A stretch of DNA of 64,000 bases from contig MUCT01000047.1 in the NCBI GenBank assembly GCA_002816585.1, positions 29,635-93,634 on the forward strand. Reading direction: 5' to 3'. The DNA is from SAR202 cluster bacterium Io17-Chloro-G6 (lineage in GTDB: Bacteria; Chloroflexota; Dehalococcoidia; UBA3495). The notes under the pieces were generated by a model, which was not told where the DNA came from, did not search any database, and worked only from the letters and a program-made list of their open reading frames with translations. A program made the position numbers and the translations under genes. Positions 36,476 to 45,523 of this stretch are shown one piece after another (the first letter of the stretch is position 1; every line of letters begins with the position of its first letter).

Positions 36476-37878
36476 TAGGCCATCTGGTATTCGCGGGTGG
36501 AGAGAATCATTTGGAGCAATTCCACGACGCGTTGTTCAGAGCAAGCCACCGCGTCTTCAGGGGTGAACTTCACCTCTCCCCAATTGCCCGCAAATTCCAC
36601 CAACCGCTGACGTGTTCCCTCAGACACCTGCAAGCCGCCGGCCAACATGAGGGTAGCGTCGACCAACTCATTGGGCTGGTAGGTGTCTTGACGGTCCTTG
36701 AGACGCTGAATCATGGCCTGGATTCCCGGCTGCTTGGCATCTCCGATGACCAGCGCCGCCGAGTTCACCCGCTCCACCAGCGTGCCGGTGTCCACCCACT
36801 CCATGCCCGTGTGCCACCCTTCCACGGTGGGAGGGTTGAGGATCTCCTGGCCCATGAAATTAGCGTCGTTGGCCAGGTCAGTGATGTCCCATCGTGGTGT
36901 TTGGTAACTGCCGGCCAGCCGCGCGGCGCCCACCACCAACTCTGTCGGGCTCTTAACCCTGGCGTACCAAACATCCTCCGACTTGAAATAATCGGAAAGG
37001 AACAGCGCCCGCAACATGGAGCGTATGTCGCCGCTGGTTTTGCGGTATTCCTCGGCCAAAAAGCCGATGGCCTCTTCGTTGGGGGTATCTGACACAAAGT
37101 AGTTGTATAGCTTTCCGGCGATGAACCAACTGGTGGCGGGACGCATGGCGATGATGTCGATGATATCTTCGCCGTTGAAGTTGCCGGTCCGGCCTAGGAA
37201 CTCTTTCTCGTTCTCGTCGTGGTCTTCGGGTCTGTATTGGAACTGCCAGTCGATGCGGCCCGAGGGCCAGATGGAATCCCTGGCGGCCCGAACGCTCATA
37301 TAGTCTTGGTTGGCGATGGTCCAACCGGTGAAGGCCCTGGCGCAGCTCTTGACGTCGTCTTCGGTGTAGGTGCCGATGCCCATGGAGAAGAGCTCCAGCA
37401 ACTCCCGTCCGTAATTCTCGTTGGGGGCGTGTTTGTGGTTGTCCTTGTTGTCCAGCCAGAAAATCATGGCTGGGTCCCTGGATAGTTCCATCAATATGTT
37501 GTGGAAAGAACCCAGCCCGTGGCAGCGGAAGGTGTCGGTCTGGTTGAGCACGCCCTTGGCGTGGTTCAGTTTGCCGTAGGCGGTGGCGAAAAGTCCGTGC
37601 CAGAACAGGGCGATCTTTTCCTCTAAGGGGCGCTTGGAATTGATCATCTTGTACATCCAATAAGACTGGGCACTCTCAAAAAACATCACGCTGTTCTGGT
37701 CGGTGTGGTACCGGCGGACCAGATCGTCGTTCCATTCTGGGGCGTCCTCGGGATGGAGTAGTTCGTCAACGGTGGCCTCGTACCCCTTGGCCTGGTATTC
37801 CTCCAGTTCCTGGAGGGTGGCGCCGAAGCCTGTCCTCCGCAGCAGATGGGCCATTAGTCCGAGTTCCTTGTCCTCCAT
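36475..37878 (-). CDS. DUF1800 family protein
   Basis: 467 residues matching the DUF1800 pattern: an N-terminal HLLRRTGFGAT block, FWHGLFAT, then NENYGRELLELFSMGIG, and a conserved C-terminal NPPTVEGW segment. The biochemical role of DUF1800 is unsettled; in many genomes it is paired with a DUF1501 protein. Here the partner position is taken by an NHL propeller that overlaps its stop. No export signal is visible on this copy. Confidence 0.85.
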   Translation of the reverse strand: MEDKELGLMAHLLRRTGFGATLQELEEYQAKGYEATVDELLHPEDAPEWNDDLVRRYHTDQNSVMFFESAQSYWMYKMINSKRPLEEKIALFWHGLFATAYGKLNHAKGVLNQTDTFRCHGLGSFHNILMELSRDPAMIFWLDNKDNHKHAPNENYGRELLELFSMGIGTYTEDDVKSCARAFTGWTIANQDYMSVRAARDSIWPSGRIDWQFQYRPEDHDENEKEFLGRTGNFNGEDIIDIIAMRPATSWFIAGKLYNYFVSDTPNEEAIGFLAEEYRKTSGDIRSMLRALFLSDYFKSEDVWYARVKSPTELVVGAARLAGSYQTPRWDITDLANDANFMGQEILNPPTVEGWHTGMEWVDTGTLVERVNSAALVIGDAKQPGIQAMIQRLKDRQDTYQPNELVDATLMLAGGLQVSEGTRQRLVEFAGNWGEVKFTPEDAVACSEQRVVELLQMILSTREYQMA

Positions 37879-38117
37879 ATTTGAGCCTCCCGGAAACCGG
37901 TTGCAGACCGGGTTCTTAACGGTTCTACAGCCGGTTAGGTATTGATGAGCAATATCATAATCGGCCTAGTATAGCACCTCGAAAATTGGTCGAATAAGGC
38001 ACCACCTTCAAGAATGCCGGTAGAAATAAATTTATGGCTTCAGGCATATATTTGACCGAATTATAAAAAAAGTATAATATTCCTCCGAATACTGATTTGG
38101 ATTAAATCGATTTCCCC

Positions 38118-38146
38118 TTGACAGGGCGTCATCCTTTTGGATTAAC
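38118..38146 (+). promoter_or_regulatory. Promoter of an orphan short transcript
   Basis: Perfect -35 TTGACA (38118-38123), a 17-base spacer and a weak -10 ATTAAC (38141-38146). Confidence 0.4.
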
Positions 38147-38152
38147 CTGCTA

Positions 38153-38245
38153 CTTGGGTCAACGGGTGAGAGTGGGGCAAGGGTGGTGTGACGTTGCTCA
38201 GCACATCTCTAGCCGGTGGTCCGAAAAGTTCGGCCACCGGTTTTT
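38153..38245 (+). ncRNA. Candidate short RNA or leader ending in an intrinsic terminator
   Basis: Between a predicted start near 38153 and the terminator U-tract lies a roughly 93-base unit without a coding frame, rich in G (GGGTGAGAGTGGGGCAAGGG). It could be a small RNA or an attenuated leader for the metallo-hydrolase gene 260 bases further on. It does not match the conserved cores of SRP RNA, 6S, tmRNA or RNase P as far as I can read. Confidence 0.3.
38213..38245 (+). terminator. Strong rho-independent terminator not adjacent to a gene
   Basis: CCGGTGG-T-CCGAA pairs with TTCGG-CCACCGG (one bulge) around a three-base loop and is followed by TTTTT. It points away from the DUF1800 gene and lies 260 bases before the next plus-strand gene. 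Confidence 0.8.
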
Positions 38246-38506
38246 CTGTTTGAGGGTGAAGATCAAGGAGGTAGAAATACCGAAGTAAGAGGCGGCCGTT
38301 AATCGGCCAGGTCCAGAGGAGCTTCTCCAGAACGTTCCCGTTCGTATTCAATACACATAGATCGCTTCCATGACCCCGAGCACTATTATCTCTTTTACTG
38401 CAGTCTCTAATGAGATGCATGGCATAAATTCGGCATATCTGTGTGGTAACTGTATCGGGCGGGGTGAAACGTTCAATAATAATTGAATGAGGGTTTGGGT
38501 GATACG

Positions 38507-39337
38507 ATGATGTCGACAGGTGTAAAGATCATCAGCGATGGAGTCATCAAGATGGACGGCGGGTCCATGTTCGGTCAGGTGCCAAAGGTTGCCTGGGAGG
38601 GCAACGTGGTCACTGACCGCAAGAACCGTATGACGCTGGGCTTGAATTGTCTGTTGCTGCAAGTCAGCGGACAGAACGTGCTTGTAGATACCGGAATCGG
38701 CTCCAAAGAAGGCGATACAGACAAAGAAACACTTGGGTTGGTCCCTAGCCGCCTGTTAAAGGGCTTGAAGGGTGTGGGGCTCACTCCCAAGGATATCAGC
38801 GCGGTAATTCTCTCCCATTTGCATTTTGACCATTCGGGCGGATGCACCCGGCTGGACCGGGCCGGCAACCTGGTGCCGACGTTCCCCCGGGCCAAGTACT
38901 ACGTCCAGGGCAAGTGCTGGGATGAGGCGTGCAACCCGAACGAGCGCTGCCATGGCGTGCACCGTGCCGAGAACTTCTTGCCCATTGAGGAGCGGGGTCA
39001 ACTAGAGTTGCTCGACGGCGACACCGAGATCATGCCCGGTCTGAACGTGATGGTGACCGACGGCCACGCTCTGGGCCATCAGATGGTCATGTTCAACCAC
39101 GGCGGCGAGCGGGTGGTGTTCCTTGGGGACATTGTTCCCACTCCCCATCACCTCAACCTGGTCGCCATCTCCGCCTTTGACAGTTCTCCCGAGGTTACCT
39201 TGGAAGCCAAGCGGGACCTGTTGAATCAAGCGGAGCGCCAGGGTTGGCTTTTGGTATTCTCCCACGGCCATGAGGTTAAGGCAGGCTATCTAGAGCGCCG
39301 TGGCGAGATGGGCTATCTCAGGCCGGTAGATATTTAG
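38507..39337 (+). CDS. MBL-fold metallo-hydrolase
   Basis: 276 residues from the ATG at 38507; a TTG at 38483 is an alternative start. The binuclear metal site of the metallo-beta-lactamase fold is intact: HLHFDH (H104, H106, D108, H109), a later His in TDGHALGHQ, an Asp in FLGDIVP and the final His in FSHGHE. N-terminal GLNCLLLQVSGQNVLVDTG is typical of the AHL-lactonase/quorum-quenching-like and other small-molecule subgroups; substrate undetermined. Confidence 0.88.
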   Translation: MMSTGVKIISDGVIKMDGGSMFGQVPKVAWEGNVVTDRKNRMTLGLNCLLLQVSGQNVLVDTGIGSKEGDTDKETLGLVPSRLLKGLKGVGLTPKDISAVILSHLHFDHSGGCTRLDRAGNLVPTFPRAKYYVQGKCWDEACNPNERCHGVHRAENFLPIEERGQLELLDGDTEIMPGLNVMVTDGHALGHQMVMFNHGGERVVFLGDIVPTPHHLNLVAISAFDSSPEVTLEAKRDLLNQAERQGWLLVFSHGHEVKAGYLERRGEMGYLRPVDI

Positions 39338-39385
39338 TACTGGGCTATGGCAGTGCTTCGGGCTGCCAGAGATGAATCCTGTGAC

Positions 39386-40603
39386 CTAGATAATTGCCCC
39401 TTGCTCCTTGAGGGCAATTATCTCGTCCCAAGAGTAACCTGCTGCCAGAAGTGTTGTCTCGGTATCCTGGCCAAGCTCCGGCGCGGCAGAGGACGGCGTT
39501 GCTGGTGTCCGCGCGTACTTGATGGGCGAAGTCAGAATCTCGAAGTCGCCCTCTTCGGCGTGGGTCACCGTCGTCGTATAACCATTTGCATGTAATTGCG
39601 GGTCCTCGACGACCTCGTCCAGGGTCTGGATTGGCGCCCAGATACACCTTTGCTGGTCTAATCTCGTAGCCCAATGTTCGAAGCTGTTTGAAGAAAACCG
39701 GTCCTCGATAATTTCGACCAGTTCATGGCTGTGTTGTATACGGCTGATGTGGCTGTCGAATCTCGGGTCTTTGGCGAACCCTTCGATGGCCAGCGCTTGG
39801 CAGAAGCCTTCCCAGAACCGTTCTGACTCTATCATCACCAGTTGGAGCCACCTGCCATCTGCGCTTTGGTAGAAGTTGAAAAGCGGATTACCGACATTTT
39901 TTCTCGGTATCCGTTCAGGCGGCTGTCGAGTTTCAAGTGCGGACATCATGTCGCAGCCGATGACCCAAATGCCTGTATGAAGCAGAGAGCAGTCGATTCT
40001 TTGGCCTTTTCCGGAACGCTCCCGCTCGTATAACGCCATGCCAATCGCGGCGGTCAGCGCCAACGATGTAGTTTGATCGCCCATGCCGGGACGCTGCTGT
40101 GTTGGAGGGCCCCCCGTTTCTCCCAGTGATCCCATGATGCCGGAGCGCGCCCAAAACCCGGCGTAATCGAATCCCGACCGGTCACGGTCGGGACCTTCAG
40201 TGCCATACCCGGTGAGGACCAGGTAAATCACGCGTGGGTTCAGTGCCGCAAGGTCCTCATATCGCAGTTGATATCGCTCCTGCCTGTTGGGCGTCAGGTT
40301 GGTGACCACGATATCGGATTGGGCTGCAAGCTTCTTTACGATCTCCTGACCTTGAGGACTCCCAAGGTTCACCGCAACACTCTGTTTTCCACGATTAAGA
40401 AGCTCGAACAACAAGTTGATACCGCTGGAATGCTGTACTACTCCCTGAGAAGATACTGTTACGCTGCGAACAGGATCGCCGGTTTCCGGGTGCTCGATCT
40501 TGATCACTTCGGCTCCCATGTCGGCCATCATCGCACAGGCAGACGGCGCGGCGACCCAATTGGCTATCTCCAGGACTTTCAATCCTTCCAGCGGGCCTGG
40601 CAT
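39386..40603 (-). CDS. CaiB/BaiF family III CoA-transferase
   Basis: 405 residues. Moves CoA between carboxylic acids. Family motifs: the N-terminal LEGLKVLEIANWVAAPSACAMMADMGAEVIKIE, NRGKQSVAVNL, the catalytic Asp in GMGDQTTSL, and a C-terminal small domain with VEDPQLHANGY. No partner dehydrogenase or hydratase is adjacent, so the acyl substrate is unknown. Family III transferases are numerous in SAR202-like genomes, in line with catabolism of varied organic acids. Confidence 0.92.
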   Translation of the reverse strand: MPGPLEGLKVLEIANWVAAPSACAMMADMGAEVIKIEHPETGDPVRSVTVSSQGVVQHSSGINLLFELLNRGKQSVAVNLGSPQGQEIVKKLAAQSDIVVTNLTPNRQERYQLRYEDLAALNPRVIYLVLTGYGTEGPDRDRSGFDYAGFWARSGIMGSLGETGGPPTQQRPGMGDQTTSLALTAAIGMALYERERSGKGQRIDCSLLHTGIWVIGCDMMSALETRQPPERIPRKNVGNPLFNFYQSADGRWLQLVMIESERFWEGFCQALAIEGFAKDPRFDSHISRIQHSHELVEIIEDRFSSNSFEHWATRLDQQRCIWAPIQTLDEVVEDPQLHANGYTTTVTHAEEGDFEILTSPIKYARTPATPSSAAPELGQDTETTLLAAGYSWDEIIALKEQGAII

Positions 40604-40633
40604 ATGATATCTCCTGAGGTTTAGTAGCGTAGA

Positions 40634-41929
40634 TCAGACGACTTCGGCAGTTACCCAGTCTTCATTGATGGCGATCAACTGTGCGCTGGCTATGACGTTG
40701 CCTAGGTCCGCACCGCTCTGCGTCCGTACCCGTAGGTAATTGTCGGTGAGACCGGTCCAGACCCCAGCGGAGGATTTGCGATTCGCCGGCTCCCAAAGAA
40801 CAGGCCGGGTCTGGCCCAATGCCCTTTGGCGAAACTCCCTGGCCGCCGTCCCTGACAGCTCCAACATCTCCCCGGTCCACTCCCTCTTTCTAACGTCGTC
40901 TACCGGCCCGTTCAAGTGGGCAGCCGAGGTACCCGGCCGGATGGAGTAGGGGAAGATGTGCATATCGCTGAAGCCCATTGATTCCGCGAAGCTGTAGCTT
41001 TCGGCAAACTCCCTGACGCCCTCGCCCGGAAAGCCCACTATTACATCGGTGGTTATCCCGGCGTCCGGAATCTTCTCCCGCACCAACTCCACGGTCTCCG
41101 CGAACCGGGCCGTGCCGTAGCGGCGGCGCATCGACCGCAAGATGGCGTCGCTGCCGCTCTGAAGGGGTATGTGAAAATGGGGACAGAGCCGGGAGTCCTG
41201 CCACAGGTCCAATAATTCCGGTGTGATCTCGTGGGCTTGGAGAGAAGACACCCTGAGCCGGTCGATGGGCGACTCGGCTAAGATTCGAGTTATCAGGCCC
41301 CGCAGATCGGTTCCGGGCAGGTCGAAACCGTAGGTGCCCAGTTGGGTGCCGGTCAAAACTGCCTCCCGGCAACCGGCGTTCACCCGGCCGTTGATCTCGG
41401 CGATGATGGACTCGGCCGGGATGCTGCGTTCCCGCCCCCTAACCTTGGGCACGATGCAGTAGGCGCAGACCTGGTCGCATCCCTCCTGAATCTTAACCAT
41501 GGCCCTGCTCCGCCCGGCCGCAGGCCGGTTTTCTACGGAGGAGCCGATTTCGAACTTGAGCCTCGCGGCGACCGTGGCAACTAGTTCATCTTTCTGTCGA
41601 TTGTCCAGGACTAGAGAGACGGCTTCCATGGCGGCGAGGTCGTCTTTAGCTCGTTGGGCGTAACAACCCGTGGCGACCACCAGAGCGTCCGGGTTGGCGC
41701 GACGGGTGCGGCGCAGGTACCGGCGGGCCTTGGCGTCGGAGGTGGCGGTCACGGTGCAGGAGTTCAGCACCACCACGTCAGCTTGGTTGGCCGAACTGAC
41801 GACGGTGAAGCCGGCCTCTTGAAACTGCCGGGCCAGGACCTGGCTGTCGGCCTGGTTCAACTTGCAGCCGTGAGTATGGATTGCCACCGTTGGGCCGCTC
41901 ACGGCGTATTGATTATCCAGCGGCGCCAA
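40634..41929 (-). CDS. mtaB: tRNA (N6-threonylcarbamoyladenosine(37)-C2)-methylthiotransferase
   Basis: About 431 residues. Radical-SAM enzyme that adds a methylthio group to t6A37 of tRNA. Three cysteines of the N-terminal cluster (HGCKLNQ, LNSCTVT, ATGCYAQ), the radical-SAM CxxxCxxC (CDQVCAYC), and a C-terminal TRAM domain (VLWEP...VRTQSG) are present. The frame is open to 42202, but residues encoded before 41944 are an out-of-frame shadow of the upstream gene. TTG at 41929 is chosen (GGAG nine bases upstream, one base after the previous stop); GTG at 41902 is an alternative. The t6A substrate is made with TsaD, encoded at 49977. Confidence 0.92.
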   Translation of the reverse strand: MAPLDNQYAVSGPTVAIHTHGCKLNQADSQVLARQFQEAGFTVVSSANQADVVVLNSCTVTATSDAKARRYLRRTRRANPDALVVATGCYAQRAKDDLAAMEAVSLVLDNRQKDELVATVAARLKFEIGSSVENRPAAGRSRAMVKIQEGCDQVCAYCIVPKVRGRERSIPAESIIAEINGRVNAGCREAVLTGTQLGTYGFDLPGTDLRGLITRILAESPIDRLRVSSLQAHEITPELLDLWQDSRLCPHFHIPLQSGSDAILRSMRRRYGTARFAETVELVREKIPDAGITTDVIVGFPGEGVREFAESYSFAESMGFSDMHIFPYSIRPGTSAAHLNGPVDDVRKREWTGEMLELSGTAAREFRQRALGQTRPVLWEPANRKSSAGVWTGLTDNYLRVRTQSGADLGNVIASAQLIAINEDWVTAEVV

Positions 41930-41930
41930 A

Positions 41931-42401
41931 TCAATCCGCTCCACCGGAACCGCGGTCCATCTCGTCCAGTTCGTCGAATTCGCCTTCGACAAATCTCGAG
42001 AGCAGGTCCCCGCCGGGCGCCATGTCCCAGAGACGCTCGACAGCCCCCGTGACATCCTCCAGGGTCGCCACCAGATGGTCGGCCCTGATCCGGGATTCCC
42101 GCACCCGGTCTGCGGTTTCGCCGAACGACGCCAGCTTGGTGAAGGCCTCCCGTATCCGCCGGTCCCGGCTTTCTTGGCCCAACTCGGATGCATATTCTTC
42201 AACGGCCTTCAAGCCGTCCAACTCCCTGCCCCGGCCAAGGGCCACACCCTTTACCGCCAGCGTCAGGCTGCCCCACAACAGTTCTTCGCAGCGCAGCCAC
42301 CGGTTGCCGCGAATCTCGTCCATGGCGTCTTGCAGCAACCGCAGGCTCTGGCCCCGGTAGCGCAACATGCGGGCTTCGTCTTTCTTGGTTAGTTCTGGCA
42401 T
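41931..42401 (-). CDS. Helical PaREP1/HEPN-like protein
   Basis: 156 residues from the ATG at 42401 (GGAG upstream). Almost entirely helical and charged. The segment RWLRCEELLWGSLTLAVKGVALGRG resembles the conserved helix pair of PaREP1-type HEPN-fold proteins. HEPN proteins may be RNases or inert RNA binders; the classical RxxxxH motif is not evident, so no nuclease role is claimed. The stop lies one base before the mtaB start, so they are cotranscribed. Confidence 0.6.
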   Translation of the reverse strand: MPELTKKDEARMLRYRGQSLRLLQDAMDEIRGNRWLRCEELLWGSLTLAVKGVALGRGRELDGLKAVEEYASELGQESRDRRIREAFTKLASFGETADRVRESRIRADHLVATLEDVTGAVERLWDMAPGGDLLSRFVEGEFDELDEMDRGSGGAD

Positions 42402-42577
42402 GACTCCGACTACGATTTTACCACCGCAACCCTTATAAGAACCGTACCGACGCAAATTTGGTTGCTAATTGTGGACTCCAATGGCACCATTAGTGACCGG
42501 CGTAGCCGGGCTCTGGAACCTGTTTCGACCCAAGAACCGCGCCTGTCCCCGGAGACCGGTCCAGGAGAAGAAACAAC

Positions 42578-43777
42578 GTGACCACAGATTCCTTTCGATT
42601 TGTCGGCTATCCCGTGCGGGTCCATGCCGGACCGGATGCCATCAGCAAGTTGACCGAAGAGGTCGACCGGGTCAGGGCCCAACGGGTGTTGGTGGTCTGC
42701 GGCCAGTCAATTATAACCAACACAGACTTGGTGGGGCGGGTGAAAGATGCACTGGGAGAGCGGGTGGCCGGAGTGTTCGCCGGTGGCAAGACCGGCTCGC
42801 CGTTGACCTCGGTACTCGAAGGAGTCACCGCGGCACGCGAAGCCAACGCAGACGGGATCGCTGCCGTCGGCGGAGGTAGCGCCGTGGTCACCGCCAGGGG
42901 TATCACTATCCTGATGGCCGAGAACGGTACCGCCCAGGAGCTATGCACCCAATACCCCGAGGGTAAGCCGCCGGTTAGCCCTCGCCTGATGGCCCCCAAG
43001 ATTCCCAACTTCATTGTGCTTACGACAGCTACCACGGCGGTCACCCGTGCCGGCACCGCCCTGATCGACCCCGAGTCGGGCCACCGGCTGGAGTTGTTCG
43101 ACCCCAAGACCCGCCCTGCCGCGGTGATTTGGGACGACCAAGCCCTGCTGACGGCACCGCCCTGGCTTTGTTTGAATGCCTCCGCGTCCTGCTTCACCGG
43201 AGTGGCCGGCGCCCTGCAGCGCACGGGACTGAACCCGCTGGCGGAAAGCGACCTCTTGCAAGCCCTGCGGCTGCTGAAAGACAATCTGCCCCAGGTCAAT
43301 TCTCGGCCGGATGACCCGGCGGTGCGGACCAATTTATGCGCGGCGGCGTTTCTCTACAACCGGGCCACCGATGCCGGGGCCGGAGGCAACGCCTTGGGGG
43401 TGGTCACCGCCTTGGCCCATTCGCTGGACACCCGGTACCCAGAATGCGGCCACGGCGACGCCTATACCATCCTGACCGCCCCTGGCATGCGGTTTAACCT
43501 GGAGGCCAACGCTGCCGGACAGGCCCGGTTCGCCGCCGCCATGGGAGTAAAAAAAGAGGGGATGGACGAACGCCAATCAGCCGCCGCCGCCGCTGACGCC
43601 ATCGAGGAGATGTTCAGGGACTTGGACCTGCCGGTCAGGCTGAGTCAGGTGGGCGTGACCGAGGACGGCATCGACCTTATCGCCGAAGACGCCATGACCG
43701 ATTTCGGGCTCCACCGCAACGTCCGCAAGATTCGGAGTATTGATGACCTGAAAGGCATTTTGGCGACGGTTAAATAA
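42578..43777 (+). CDS. Iron-containing alcohol dehydrogenase-like protein with incomplete metal site
   Basis: 399 residues, GTG start behind GGAGAAG. Fe-ADH / maleylacetate-reductase fold: N-terminal nucleotide domain with GGGSAV (98-103) and a helical C-terminal domain. The distal metal histidines are in place (H281 in ALAHSL, H292 in CGHGDA). The first Asp and His of the metal site, usually in a SGxDALxH stretch, are replaced around residues 201-210 (ASASCFTGVA). The enzyme may not bind iron or may use another chemistry. Substrate unknown. Confidence 0.85.
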   Translation: MTTDSFRFVGYPVRVHAGPDAISKLTEEVDRVRAQRVLVVCGQSIITNTDLVGRVKDALGERVAGVFAGGKTGSPLTSVLEGVTAAREANADGIAAVGGGSAVVTARGITILMAENGTAQELCTQYPEGKPPVSPRLMAPKIPNFIVLTTATTAVTRAGTALIDPESGHRLELFDPKTRPAAVIWDDQALLTAPPWLCLNASASCFTGVAGALQRTGLNPLAESDLLQALRLLKDNLPQVNSRPDDPAVRTNLCAAAFLYNRATDAGAGGNALGVVTALAHSLDTRYPECGHGDAYTILTAPGMRFNLEANAAGQARFAAAMGVKKEGMDERQSAAAAADAIEEMFRDLDLPVRLSQVGVTEDGIDLIAEDAMTDFGLHRNVRKIRSIDDLKGILATVK

Positions 43778-44088
43778 AATCCCAGTCCCTCCTCTCGTCA
43801 TCCCGGCGAAAGTCGGGATCCAGAAAGCCCGGCGCCAGGTCGCTCCGCGTCGCCACCAATGATGTCATGTTTTGGCTGACCTGAAAGAGGTTGGCTTCAG
43901 CCTGCTGCTCTGGGTTCCGGCGAAAACCGAAACAAAGGTGTTGGTCGCCAAGGATATTTTTTGCTGGGCACACATCCGAGATGACCAATGTTTCCCTGCC
44001 AGACTACCCAACCTGCGTGGCAGCGGCTAAAATCAGAAGAGAGTTGGCCGAAACCCGGTCACAGAATTGAGTTTAGGACGGTATTAAC
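43778..44088. other. Intergenic region with a REP-type repeat
   Basis: 311 bases between the ADH-like gene and fumC. Contains the repeat at 43796-43823 and a degenerate second copy (TTCCGGCGAAAACCG) near 43915-43930. No clear promoter seen for fumC. Confidence 0.5.
43796..43823. repeat. REP-like CGTCATCCCGGCGAAAG element
   Basis: CGTCATCCCGGCGAAAGTCG and GGATCCAG form the well-known short bacterial repeat; CCCGG and a near-complementary TCGGG flank the GAAA loop. Confidence 0.7.
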
Positions 44089-45513
44089 ATGTCCACGCGT
44101 CTCGATGTGAGAATCGAACGGGATTCCATGGGCGAGATGGAAGTCCCAGCCGAGGCCCTATACGGGGCGTCAACCATGCGGGCGGTGTTGAACTTCCCCA
44201 TCAGCGGCCTGCGCTTTCCCCGCACCTTCATCCGGGCCCTGGGCCTGGTGAAGCAGGCGGCGGCCAAGACCAATATGTCTCTGGGGCTTTTGGAGGAAAT
44301 CACCGGAAACGCCATCGTGTCCGCGTCCCAAGAAGTCATCGACGGCTCGTTGGACGAGCATTTCGTGCTGGACATCTTCCAGACGGGCTCCGGCACATCC
44401 ACCAACACCAACGCCAATGAGGTCATCGCTAACCGGGCCAGCCAAATCCGGGGCGGTGAATTGGGTTCCAGACTGGTGCACCCCAACGACCACGTGAACA
44501 TGGGCCAATCTTCCAACGATGTTATCCCCACGGCCATCCATCTGGCGGCCCTGCTGGCCATCAAAGAAGACTTGATTCCCGCCCTCGAATTCTTGGCCGT
44601 CGAACTGGGCAAGAAATCGGATGAGTTCTGGCCGGTGGTCAAGACCGGTCGTACGCACCTGCAGGACGCCACTCCAGTGCGGCTGGGACAGGAATTCAGA
44701 GGATTTGCCGGGCAGGCTGAGTACAGTGTGCAACGGTTAAACCGAGCCCAAGAAGCCCTGGCCGAGGTAGCTTTGGGCGGCACCGCGGTGGGCACCGGCG
44801 TGAACACTCACGAGGAGTTCTCCGCCCGCACCTGCATGTCGGTCTCCGAGGCCTCTGGCGTGTTCATCAAGGAGACAGCCAACCATTTCCAGGCCCAGGC
44901 TTCGTTGGACGCCCTCGTCGAAACCAGCGGGGAACTCAAGACCATCGCCATCAGCCTGCATAAGATCGCCAATGACATTCGCTTCATCGCCTCCGGCCCC
45001 AGGGCAGGTCTGGGCGAGATCGCCCTGCCCGAGGTGCAGCCGGGCAGTTCCATCATGCCGGGCAAGATCAACCCGGTGATCTCCGAATCTGTGATTCAAG
45101 TGGTGGCCCAGGTGGTGGGTAACGACGCCTCAGTAACACTGGCGGGTCAGGGCGGTTACTTCGAACTGAACACCATGATGCCGGTGGCGGCCCACAACAT
45201 CCTTCAGTCCATCGCCCTCCTGGCCACGTCAGCCCACAACTTCGCGGACCAGTGCGTTACGGGAATCACAGCCACCAGCGTGGGGCCGGACATGGTGGAG
45301 AAGGGTCTGATGTTGGGAACGGCATTGGCTCCGGCCATCGGCTACGACGCCGCAGCGGCCATCGCCAAGGAGGCTTCGGCCAAGGGCACCACCATCAGAG
45401 AGATGGCCAAAGAGAAAACGGAACTGTCTGATGCCGAGTTGGACGAACTGCTAGACCTGGAGAGCATGACCGAACCGGGCATCGGCGCCGCCGGACCAGG
45501 CGGCGGGGGTTAA
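44089..45513 (+). CDS. fumC: Class II fumarate hydratase
   Basis: 474 residues. Interconverts fumarate and malate in the TCA cycle. Signature GSSIMPGKINP, substrate-site motifs TGSGTSTNTNANE, HPNDHVNMGQSSND and TGRTHLQDATP are all intact. The last residues form a Gly-rich end (GAAGPGGGG). Distinguished from aspartase by overall FumC-like motifs, but the two are close. Confidence 0.95.
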   Translation: MSTRLDVRIERDSMGEMEVPAEALYGASTMRAVLNFPISGLRFPRTFIRALGLVKQAAAKTNMSLGLLEEITGNAIVSASQEVIDGSLDEHFVLDIFQTGSGTSTNTNANEVIANRASQIRGGELGSRLVHPNDHVNMGQSSNDVIPTAIHLAALLAIKEDLIPALEFLAVELGKKSDEFWPVVKTGRTHLQDATPVRLGQEFRGFAGQAEYSVQRLNRAQEALAEVALGGTAVGTGVNTHEEFSARTCMSVSEASGVFIKETANHFQAQASLDALVETSGELKTIAISLHKIANDIRFIASGPRAGLGEIALPEVQPGSSIMPGKINPVISESVIQVVAQVVGNDASVTLAGQGGYFELNTMMPVAAHNILQSIALLATSAHNFADQCVTGITATSVGPDMVEKGLMLGTALAPAIGYDAAAAIAKEASAKGTTIREMAKEKTELSDAELDELLDLESMTEPGIGAAGPGGGG

Positions 45514-45523
45514 TGACTGGGAG

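Larger units (their letters stand above)
37879..38506. other. Long intergenic region with an orphan transcription unit
   Basis: 628 bases, AT-rich around 37960-38110. It contains a good -35 element, an intervening G-rich stretch and a strong terminator (38118-38245, listed separately). Open frames here are short and lack ribosome sites. Confidence 0.6.

Noticed and set aside
42030..42202. N-terminal extension of mtaB
   Set aside because: The extension is Trp/Arg/Ser-rich shadow sequence of the PaREP1-like gene; homology to MtaB begins only near 41910.
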